Source of the DNA: Lachnospiraceae bacterium
GTDB lineage: Bacteria > Bacillota > Clostridia > Lachnospirales > Lachnospiraceae
NCBI GenBank assembly: GCA_017513625.1
Contig: JAFXEW010000048.1
Location: 1-34,999 of the forward strand
DNA length: 34,999 nucleotides
Direction: 5' to 3'
Positions 1 to 5,982 of the stretch are shown in pieces. A program made the translations under genes and the position numbers. The first letter of the stretch is position 1, and every line of letters starts with the position of its first letter. Under the pieces are notes generated by a model. It was not told the DNA's origin. It saw only the letters and a list, made by a program, of their open reading frames with translations, and did not search any database.

Positions 1-40
1 GTAGAACCAAACAACGATTATACATATAAGGAGCAGTTAA

Positions 41-685
41 ATGGGCGAAAATTTCACTAGCCGGGTAGGCTATCTGATTAGAAACTTTAGAATTGCATCT
101 GATATGACACAAAAGGAATTAGCGGATAAATGCGGATTAAATGAATCTACCATCCGTAACTATGAACTTGGTAACAGATATCCGGATGCAGCAACACTAT
201 TGAATATAGCCAACAATCTTAATGTCAGCTTTTATGCGTTATCTGATCCAGATGTTGCAAATATATTCAGCGCACTCCATGTGCTGTTTGATATTGAGTG
301 GGCATACGGACTCCGCCCTACTATGAAAGGTGGGGAATTGACTTTTAAATTTGAAGAACGGCTTTCATCCACTGGTCCCCGTCCTCAGGAAGACCTTGAC
401 AACTTCCGAAAGATGGTTGAGTATTGGGCACGCTTAAGAGACAGATTAGAAGATGGGGAAATAACAGAATCAGAATACTATCTTAAAGAGATTAAATTCC
501 CGATGAATCCAGTAGAATCAGATAAAGAATATACAGTTTCATTGAATCTTGATGATGATGACCAATTAATGGTTCAGAATATGAACGAAGATGAAGATTC
601 AGAAGAAACAGCAGAATTATTAAAAGACTTGTTTCCGGATTTCTCTTATGTGAAGAGGAAGAGGAAACCGAAGAAGGGAGAATAG
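41..685 (+). CDS. XRE-family HTH transcriptional regulator
   Basis: A 214-residue protein. Residues about 8-62 form a classic Cro/C1-type helix-turn-helix, with the motifs MTQKELADKCGLNEST and IRNYELGNRYPDAATLL. The remaining ~150 residues match nothing I recognise. They end in a very acidic stretch (about 160-195, many D/E) and a basic tail (KRKRKPKKGE). The start is supported by an AAGGAG box just upstream. The gene is followed 4 bases later by a membrane-protein gene whose ribosome binding site lies inside this gene's end, so the two are co-transcribed. Family knowledge: such regulators often autoregulate small accessory or mobile cassettes. The target operator is not identifiable here. 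The promoter would lie left of the window. The DNA is visibly more AT-rich than guaA next door, which fits an acquired segment. Confidence 0.88.
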   Translation: MGENFTSRVGYLIRNFRIASDMTQKELADKCGLNESTIRNYELGNRYPDAATLLNIANNLNVSFYALSDPDVANIFSALHVLFDIEWAYGLRPTMKGGELTFKFEERLSSTGPRPQEDLDNFRKMVEYWARLRDRLEDGEITESEYYLKEIKFPMNPVESDKEYTVSLNLDDDDQLMVQNMNEDEDSEETAELLKDLFPDFSYVKRKRKPKKGE

Positions 686-689
686 CTAT

Positions 690-1238
690 ATGGAATACAA
701 TGTGAAAATTGATAAAGTAGATTCAGAAAATGTATCATATGATTCTTCTGCTGAGTGCTTAGAAATAACACTTGAAGAATATAGACATGTTACCGAACGC
801 GCCAATAAATATGACAACAAAGTCAATATTATGATTACCTTCTGTGGTATATTTTTCGCTTTCGTAGTAACCTTATTAGACAAATTAACAGAATTACCTT
901 TTCCCGAAACCACCAAACAGGGAATCGTTTTTGTAATCTGTATCATAATCTTTGTAATAATCAGTATATGTTACATATTATCTATGATTTTACTTGTCAT
1001 CGGATTGCGCCCAATCAAGTTACATCGTTTTAACCCCAAATTATTAATTGATTACAGTTTGTGGAATAAACCGTCTTGCCAAGCAAATATGCTTGCCGTA
1101 AAACAATATACAGAATTTGTTTTAGCAAACAACGATGCTCTTGAAAAATCTTATAAAAAAATACATACAGTAACAATTCTTATGAGCATTGTTGTATTCT
1201 TTAGTTTTTTAGAATACATACTTTTAATTTTTGCATAG
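690..1238 (+). CDS. 3-TM membrane protein, SLATT/Pycsar-TM-like in layout
   Basis: A 182-residue protein with a charged cytoplasmic N-terminus (1-44) and hydrophobic segments at about 46-64, 79-106 and 162-181. Just before the first TM there is an acidic helix with an RANKYDNKVNIM element. A charged helix followed by a Gly-containing first TM recalls SLATT/DUF5706-type membrane effectors, but this is only a resemblance by eye. AGGGAG at 675-680 supports the ATG at 690. It is tightly coupled to the upstream XRE gene. No enzymatic motif is visible. It could equally be an uncharacterised membrane protein of a mobile element, so the function is unknown. Confidence 0.75.
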   Translation: MEYNVKIDKVDSENVSYDSSAECLEITLEEYRHVTERANKYDNKVNIMITFCGIFFAFVVTLLDKLTELPFPETTKQGIVFVICIIIFVIISICYILSMILLVIGLRPIKLHRFNPKLLIDYSLWNKPSCQANMLAVKQYTEFVLANNDALEKSYKKIHTVTILMSIVVFFSFLEYILLIFA

Positions 1239-1253
1239 AAAGGAGGCACTATT

Positions 1254-1421
1254 ATGGATAATATTCAAGACTTTTTAAACACTATTGCCAGTGGGCAAGA
1301 TACAAAACCAAGTGATGTTGTAGTTCCTACTTCAGCTCCTAATGACAATTCACAATATTTATCTCATGGTCAAAATACCTGGAACTATGAATATCGTGGC
1401 AGTGATTCTTCAGAAAAATAG
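1254..1421 (+). CDS. Small 55-residue hypothetical protein
   Basis: A short reading frame beginning MDNIQDFLNT and ending GSDSSEK before TAG. It is supported by a near-perfect AGGAGG at 1241-1246, 7 bases before the ATG, and by its position 15 bases after the membrane-protein gene in the same direction. The composition is hydrophilic and rich in N, S, D and T, with no TM segment or recognisable domain. It is probably the third gene of the XRE cassette. Its function is unknown. Confidence 0.6.
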   Translation: MDNIQDFLNTIASGQDTKPSDVVVPTSAPNDNSQYLSHGQNTWNYEYRGSDSSEK

Positions 1422-1456
1422 TACTTTCCAAAAATTATTGTCATTTGATTGTCACA

Positions 1457-1505
1457 CCAAAAAACAAGAGCCAAGAAACGCCGTAAATTCGGCATTTCTT
1501 GGCTC
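1457..1505 (-). terminator. Rho-independent terminator of guaA (probably bidirectional)
   Basis: A 16-bp stem, GAGCCAAGAAACGCCG (1468-1483) pairing with CGGCATTTCTTGGCTC (1490-1505), has a 6-base loop and one wobble pair. On the minus strand it is followed by TTGTTTTTTG, a good U-tract for guaA, whose stop is at 1513. On the plus strand the trailing ATTTGTATT is weaker but could end the XRE cassette transcript. Confidence 0.9.
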
Positions 1506-1512
1506 ATTTGTA

Positions 1513-2805
1513 TTATTCGAACTCTATCGTTGCCACCGGCTTCTTCGTAATCTCATAGCACACTCTGTTAATGCTGGGAACTTCTGCAGTGATTCTGTCA
1601 GCAACACGCTCCAAAATATCGTAATCAATTCTCTCGATTGTAGCGGTCATGGCGTCCACGGTATTTACGGCACGGATAACTGCCATGTAGCCCATGCTTC
1701 TTGCGTTATCACGCACGCCTACTGCCTTGAAATCAGGAACTACGGTGAAGTACTGCCATACGGTCTTGTCCAGTCCGGCCTTGGCAAATTCCTCACGCAG
1801 GATGGCGTCGGATTCACGCAGCGCTTCCAGACGGTCACGGGTGATGGCACCCAGGCAGCGTACACCCAGTCCGGGACCGGGGAAAGGCTGACGGTATACC
1901 ATTTCAGCAGGCAGACCCAGTTCTACACCACAAGCACGTATTTCGTCCTTGAACAGCTGTGCCAAAGGCTCAACTAACTCGAACTGCAGATCCTCAGGCA
2001 GACCGCCTACATTGTGGTGGGACTTTACGCACTTTGCGGTCTTGGTACCGCTTTCAATGATATCGGGATAAATGGTTCCCTGTCCCAGGAAATCGATACC
2101 TTCCAGCTTTCTTGCTTCTTCTTCAAATACGCGGATGAATTCTCCACCGATGATCTTTCTCTTCTCTTCAGGATCTGCCACATTTTCCAGCTTACCCAGG
2201 AAACGGTCAGTTGCATCCACATAAATCAGGTTTGCCTTTAACTGATTACGGAATACTTCTACTACATTTTCAGACTCATTCTTACGCATAAGGCCATGGT
2301 TTACATGTACACACACCAGCTGCTGGCCGATAGCTTTAAGTAACAGGGCTGCCACTACGGAAGAGTCTACACCGCCGGACAAAGCCAGCAGTACCTTTTT
2401 ATCTCCTACCTGACGACGAACCAGCTCAATCTGGTCTTCGATGAAGTTCTTCATGTTCCAGTTTGCCTCTGCCTTACAGGTGTCAAACAGGAAAGCACGC
2501 ATGGTTGCATCATCCGGAAGCTGCGTAAGCTGCTGCTCACACTTTGCGGTAGGATGATCTACAGACATAACAGGATAACCGCATGCATAGATAGCAGGGT
2601 CCACGTCGATAGCCTGTCCGTCCACTACACGGTTCTCGCCACCGTTAATGATAATTCCCTTTACATTGTCCATTGCTTTTAATTCATCGGGAGTAATATC
2701 GTGGGGATGTATCTCACTATATACACCCATATCACGGATTTGTCTTGCAACTACTGTATTTTCTGTACTGCCGAGGTCCAGAATTACAATCATGTCCTGC
2801 TTCAT
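1513..2805 (-). CDS. guaA: GMP synthase with truncated, Cys-less glutaminase domain
   Basis: GuaA amidates XMP to GMP using ATP and ammonia. The synthetase half is intact: the PP-loop SGGVDSS at residues 143-149, then FLGQGTIYPDIIESG, HHNVGGLP, RQPFPGPGLGVR, and a C-terminal dimerisation domain ending KKPVATIEFE. The N-terminal class-I glutaminase half is abnormal. It begins normally (MIVILDLGS...GVYSEI...GIIINGG). At the position of the nucleophile motif (usually GICYG) it reads SVDHP, and it then jumps to DDATMRAFLFD, lacking the roughly 70-80 residues that hold the catalytic His and Glu. The protein is 430 residues, against about 510 for the family. The ORF is continuous, so this is not a frameshift. 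The start at 2805 (MKQDM) is chosen because AAAGGAG (2814-2820) lies 8 bases upstream; a longer frame to 2856 has no ribosome binding site. Confidence 0.95.
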   Translation of the reverse strand: MKQDMIVILDLGSTENTVVARQIRDMGVYSEIHPHDITPDELKAMDNVKGIIINGGENRVVDGQAIDVDPAIYACGYPVMSVDHPTAKCEQQLTQLPDDATMRAFLFDTCKAEANWNMKNFIEDQIELVRRQVGDKKVLLALSGGVDSSVVAALLLKAIGQQLVCVHVNHGLMRKNESENVVEVFRNQLKANLIYVDATDRFLGKLENVADPEEKRKIIGGEFIRVFEEEARKLEGIDFLGQGTIYPDIIESGTKTAKCVKSHHNVGGLPEDLQFELVEPLAQLFKDEIRACGVELGLPAEMVYRQPFPGPGLGVRCLGAITRDRLEALRESDAILREEFAKAGLDKTVWQYFTVVPDFKAVGVRDNARSMGYMAVIRAVNTVDAMTATIERIDYDILERVADRITAEVPSINRVCYEITKKPVATIEFE

Positions 2806-2876
2806 CGTCGTCTCTCCTTTATTAATCAGACTAATTACTTTTTCTTCCAAATTCATTCATCGGAAAATACTTTTTC

Positions 2877-2905
2877 ATTATATTACGAACTTTTCTTAAC
2901 TTCAA
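2877..2905 (-). promoter_or_regulatory. Sigma-A-type promoter of guaA
   Basis: On the minus strand, TTGAAG (2900-2905) and TATAAT (2877-2882) are separated by 17 bases. This predicts a start of transcription near 2870 and a leader of about 65 bases before the ATG at 2805. I saw no purine riboswitch in this short leader. Confidence 0.7.
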
Positions 2906-2923
2906 TATTTTTTCGTTGCGTAA

Positions 2924-3400
2924 TCAACGATTTGTGAACTTAGAAAAAAAGGACTTCATTCCATCGGTAATATTTTGTAATTTTTCCACTACGTCATTAA
3001 GGTTTTTCAGGGATACCGAAAGCTCTCTGGTGTCCAGATTGTCGATAACTTTGTTCAACGCATCCATATCCAGGCCGTTTAACTGTTCACTCACCTGCTT
3101 CCAGTCCACGCCTGCCATCGCCCCGGTCATGGTGTCCAGAGTCTTATTTAACGCTTCTATATCCATCTGCTCAAACTTATCCACCACAGGCAGTATATCT
3201 TCCATGTAACCTTCCACCTCTGCCATGGTAGCATTCATCTCAGCCTGCATTTCGGTTAAATATCCGCTGACTTCCTTATATAACAGAAAACCGCCCACCA
3301 GCACCGCAATCATGATTAAACTGAGTACACCTGTAAAAATACGTGTCACCAATAATTCTTTTCTTAACTTTTTAACCAAAACTTCCATCTCATTATTCAT
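2924..3400 (-). CDS. Single-TM coiled-coil protein of unknown function
   Basis: A 158-residue protein with a short basic cytoplasmic N-terminus, one TM segment (about 20-42) and a long helical, Met- and Asp-rich region with heptad-like spacing. The region contains near-repeats such as DIEALNKTLDTM and DMDALNKVIDNL, and ends in an amphipathic FFSKFTNR tail. The start at 3400 is supported by AAAAGGAGG (3408-3415); the longer frame to 3652 runs over the divergent gene's promoter and is rejected. The architecture resembles small DUF948-like or phage-tail-like coiled coils, but I do not recognise a family. It lies upstream of guaA with its own -10 and is divergent from the HD-GYP gene. Confidence 0.75.
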   Translation of the reverse strand: MNNEMEVLVKKLRKELLVTRIFTGVLSLIMIAVLVGGFLLYKEVSGYLTEMQAEMNATMAEVEGYMEDILPVVDKFEQMDIEALNKTLDTMTGAMAGVDWKQVSEQLNGLDMDALNKVIDNLDTRELSVSLKNLNDVVEKLQNITDGMKSFFSKFTNR

Positions 3401-3421
3401 ATTCTTACCTCCTTTTGCCAT

Positions 3422-3430
3422 ATTATACCA
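3422..3430 (-). promoter_or_regulatory. Candidate extended -10 promoter for the coiled-coil gene
   Basis: The minus strand reads TGGTATAAT, an extended -10, ending about 21 bases before the ATG at 3400. No convincing -35 is present. The leader would be only about 15 bases, just enough for the ribosome binding site. Confidence 0.4.
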
Positions 3431-3457
3431 ACATATTGCGGAAAACGCACGCATATC

Positions 3458-3487
3458 TTGACCAAAATAAGTATTAACGGGTATAAT
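3458..3487 (+). promoter_or_regulatory. Sigma-A-type promoter of HD-GYP gene
   Basis: TTGACC (3458-3463) and a perfect TATAAT (3482-3487) are spaced by 18 bases, placing the transcript start near 3494, about 22 bases before the ATG at 3516. AGGAG (3503-3507) is the ribosome binding site. Confidence 0.75.
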
Positions 3488-3515
3488 ATGAACATATACA
3501 ATAGGAGAACTATAT

Positions 3516-4481
3516 ATGCCAAATACTGATTCTACCAAGCGTGAAAAATCTTCCCCACGTTTAAATCGTTTACACCTCCAGCGAGTATTGGTACTGTGCA
3601 GTACCCTTTTGTGTCTGTTAGGTATATATTCCATGTTACACAGGGGAACCATCGACTATATTCTTTTGACTATTTTTATTATATTGGCTGTTTGCGGCCT
3701 TATTTCCTATATGCTGTATGTGTTCGGTTACACGGAAGCCACCCAGACCAGGGCAGCCAAAGAACAGTTGCAGGAAAAGGTAGCCGAGCAGGAAAGCCAG
3801 ATGGCTGACAAGACTCAGGAAATGCTTGAAATGCAAAGAGGCATCATCTTGGGTATGGCAACCATCGTGGAGCGTCGTGACCACAGCACAGGCGACCACA
3901 TCAGACGTACCAGCGAGTTTGCTGATTTGCTGGCATCCACTCTGTTGCAACGCGGCTTATACGCTGACGAGATTGATGAACGTTTCGTTTCCATCCTGCG
4001 TCAGGTAACACCTTTACACGACCTGGGCAAGATCCGTATTCCCGACTCTATTCTGAATAAGCCTGAGAAGCTTACCGAAGAAGAGATGTCTATCATGAAG
4101 ATTCATACACAGACCGGTGGTGAACTGGTTTGTCAGGTAATGCAGGATATCACAGACCCGTACACCGTACAGATGGCCTTTGATGTATCCACCTTCCACC
4201 ATGAACAATGGGACGGCAAGGGATATCCTTTCGGCATAGCAGGCACCAACATCCCGCTTTCTGCCAGAATCGTAGCCATTGCAGATGTATTTGAAGCCCT
4301 GACTGCTGTCCGTGTCTACAAAAAAGCCTTCTCCCCGGATGAAGCGTTCGCAGCCATCGAAGCCGGGCGGGGTACACGTTTCGACCCCGATATTACCGAT
4401 GTGTTCCTTTCATTGAAGCCGGAGGTAACTGCTTTCCTGGCCCTGATTAACGGAGAATATAATAAAATAGACATGGATTAA
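3516..4481 (+). CDS. Membrane HD-GYP domain phosphodiesterase
   Basis: A 321-residue protein with two TM segments (about 23-41 and 47-70), a charged coiled coil (about 76-108) and an HD-GYP domain (about 108-315). Signature residues are visible: RRDHSTGDH, HDLGKIRIP with H168/D169, the HHE and GKGYP motif at about 228-238, and RFDPDI near the end. The HD-GYP family hydrolyses c-di-GMP (to pGpG or GMP) with a di- or tri-metal centre. There is no extracellular sensor domain and no receiver, so the input is probably the short membrane segment or a partner. It is monocistronic, with its own promoter and terminator. The family call is secure; the substrate is inferred from the family. Confidence 0.92.
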   Translation: MPNTDSTKREKSSPRLNRLHLQRVLVLCSTLLCLLGIYSMLHRGTIDYILLTIFIILAVCGLISYMLYVFGYTEATQTRAAKEQLQEKVAEQESQMADKTQEMLEMQRGIILGMATIVERRDHSTGDHIRRTSEFADLLASTLLQRGLYADEIDERFVSILRQVTPLHDLGKIRIPDSILNKPEKLTEEEMSIMKIHTQTGGELVCQVMQDITDPYTVQMAFDVSTFHHEQWDGKGYPFGIAGTNIPLSARIVAIADVFEALTAVRVYKKAFSPDEAFAAIEAGRGTRFDPDITDVFLSLKPEVTAFLALINGEYNKIDMD

Positions 4482-4496
4482 ATCCATGTCTATTTT
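4464..4496 (+). terminator. Terminator overlapping the HD-GYP stop codon
   Basis: A perfect 15-bp stem, AAAATAGACATGGAT (4464-4478) with ATCCATGTCTATTTT (4482-4496), has a 3-base loop. The TAA stop (4479-4481) is exactly the loop. The stem is A/T-flanked in both directions, so it may also act on minus-strand transcripts from the channel gene. Confidence 0.8.
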
Positions 4497-4517
4497 AATG
4501 CATCCGGACTCATAGAT

Positions 4518-4554
4518 ATTCCCGGGCCGGACACACAAAACTCCGCCCGGGAAT
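4518..4554. terminator. GC-rich hairpin between convergent genes
   Basis: ATTCCCGGGCCGGA (4518-4531) pairs with TCCGCCCGGGAAT (4542-4554), leaving one bulged base and a 10-base loop. No T-tract follows on either strand, so it is not a textbook intrinsic terminator. It lies 26 bases past the stop of the channel gene and may be its 3' end or a stabilising structure. Confidence 0.5.
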
Positions 4555-4580
4555 CCTCCAATAACCTGACACATTTAGCT

Positions 4581-5786
4581 TCAGATTTCAATATGGTTTG
4601 CATTGGAGAAATGGAGCTGTGTATACAGGAACACTCTGTCTCCTTCCCTAAGTATCATATTTCCCTTGGGAATCAATGCCTTGTTGCGGCGCTTCACCAG
4701 TACGATTACGGCATGTCTGGAAATATCCAGTTCCCTGATACGCAGTCCGTTCCAGGGATTCTCACGCTGCAGCACAATTTCCTTCAGGTTAATACTTTCA
4801 TGGTCTTCAAAGGGTTCCGCACCCAACACAATGGTATCATCCTCTTCCAATACCACATCCCCTCTGGGCACCAGATGCTTTCCCTTGCGTTTAATCATGG
4901 CAACTATAATACCCTCTGGAAGTTTTAAATCGGTTATCCGCTTTCCGGTCCAGCTATCCACGTCGGTCAGTTGAATCCTGATAAAATGCATATCTGCCTC
5001 ATATCCATAGGTCATTTTCTTTTGAATACTGGAATACTGGCTCACAAAACCTGCGGAAATAATACCGGTAGGAATAGCTACCATACCCACTCCCAAAAAG
5101 GATATGAAAATACCAAATACCTTTCCCATAGTAGTAATGGGATATATATCCCCGTACCCCACCGTCAATAGCGTGGAGGATGCCCACCAGATTCCGGAAA
5201 ATGCATTTTCAAACACATCCGGCTGAGCTTTATGCTCCAGGCTGTACATACACAAACTGGAAGCCAGCATCAGCACCAGAATAATAAATACTGAAGAAAA
5301 CAGCTGCTGCCGTTTTCCGTATATAACTTCCCTGATAATACTTAACGAGTCATGGTAAGCATTAATTCGGAATAATCTAAGGATGCGTACTATACGTATC
5401 ATTCGGAATGCAATGGTTCCTGCCGGAAAGAAAAAAGGTAAATAGTACGGCAGAAAAGATAACAAATCCACTATACCCATGAAGGATGTCACATATTTGA
5501 ACACTGCTTTGGGTTCTGACATATCAGGATGCAAAAATCTGGCAGTCCATACTCTAAGCAGATAATCAGCCACAAACAGCAATACCGTTATATTTTCCAC
5601 CAACAACAAAACCGAACCATACTGCTGACGCACCTCTTCATAGGTATACAATATACTGACAACCAGGTTTGATATTATAGCTATGGCATTAATAAAATCA
5701 TATATTCTGCTGAAATGGTCCAGATCATTCCCTACTTCCAATATCTCAAACAGTCGCTTGCGACACTTGGCCAATTTTCCACTCAT
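4581..5786 (-). CDS. Voltage-sensor potassium channel with tandem TrkA-C domains
   Basis: A 401-residue six-TM cation channel. S1-S4 span about 30-145. S4 is RMIRIVRILRLFRI, with arginines every third position at 128, 131, 134, 137 and 140. The pore helix is followed by the K+ selectivity filter TVGYGD (208-213) and S6 (about 222-246). The cytoplasmic part holds two TrkA-C (RCK_C) units, about 262-325 and 333-392, each ending in an acidic, GD-containing loop (VVLEEDDTIVLG; MILREGDRVFLY). There is no Rossmann RCK_N domain between pore and TrkA-C, which is unusual for RCK-gated channels. It probably mediates K+ flux at the membrane, gated by voltage and possibly by a small ligand bound to TrkA-C. 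The start at 5786 is set by GGAGGG 6 bases upstream. Confidence 0.9.
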   Translation of the reverse strand: MSGKLAKCRKRLFEILEVGNDLDHFSRIYDFINAIAIISNLVVSILYTYEEVRQQYGSVLLLVENITVLLFVADYLLRVWTARFLHPDMSEPKAVFKYVTSFMGIVDLLSFLPYYLPFFFPAGTIAFRMIRIVRILRLFRINAYHDSLSIIREVIYGKRQQLFSSVFIILVLMLASSLCMYSLEHKAQPDVFENAFSGIWWASSTLLTVGYGDIYPITTMGKVFGIFISFLGVGMVAIPTGIISAGFVSQYSSIQKKMTYGYEADMHFIRIQLTDVDSWTGKRITDLKLPEGIIVAMIKRKGKHLVPRGDVVLEEDDTIVLGAEPFEDHESINLKEIVLQRENPWNGLRIRELDISRHAVIVLVKRRNKALIPKGNMILREGDRVFLYTQLHFSNANHIEI

Positions 5787-5891
5787 GATATTCCCTCCAT
5801 CCGAACTTACTTGTGCGGCGCTTACAGCCACACCCCGGATTTCTTCTATTCCTATTGTATTACATCTTATCCCAAATAACCAGTAGCAATA

Positions 5892-5921
5892 TTGCAACAA
5901 CATATAAAACTATGGTAAATT
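5892..5921 (+). promoter_or_regulatory. Possible promoter of the large membrane-protein gene
   Basis: TTGCAA (5892-5897) and TAAATT (5916-5921) with an 18-base spacer lie about 60 bases before the ATG at 5983. The match is modest. Confidence 0.3.
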
Positions 5922-5982
5922 GAATACTGAAGTATCTTAAACTATTTTTGAGCAAATCATTACATACAAAGGAGTGGTTCTT

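Noticed and set aside
1342-1977. 211-residue plus-strand frame across the guaA 3' end
   Set aside because: It runs antisense through guaA and its terminator, has no ribosome binding site, and its translation has no domain-like pattern.
1513-2805. Frameshift or pseudogene explanation for the short GMP synthase
   Set aside because: Glutaminase remnant and synthetase are in one uninterrupted frame, with all synthetase motifs, a good promoter and a good terminator.
2806-2856. Longer N-terminus for GMP synthase (start at 2856)
   Set aside because: No ribosome binding site there, while AAAGGAG sits 8 bases before the ATG at 2805, where family homology also begins.
2911-2929. Small TCGTTG/CAACGA hairpin after the coiled-coil gene as a terminator
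   Set aside because: The stem is only about 6 bp and is followed by A residues, not T, on the minus strand; it also lies near the guaA promoter.
3401-3652. Longer N-terminus for the coiled-coil protein
   Set aside because: It would cross the divergent HD-GYP promoter and coding start; AAAAGGAGG before 3400 marks the true start.
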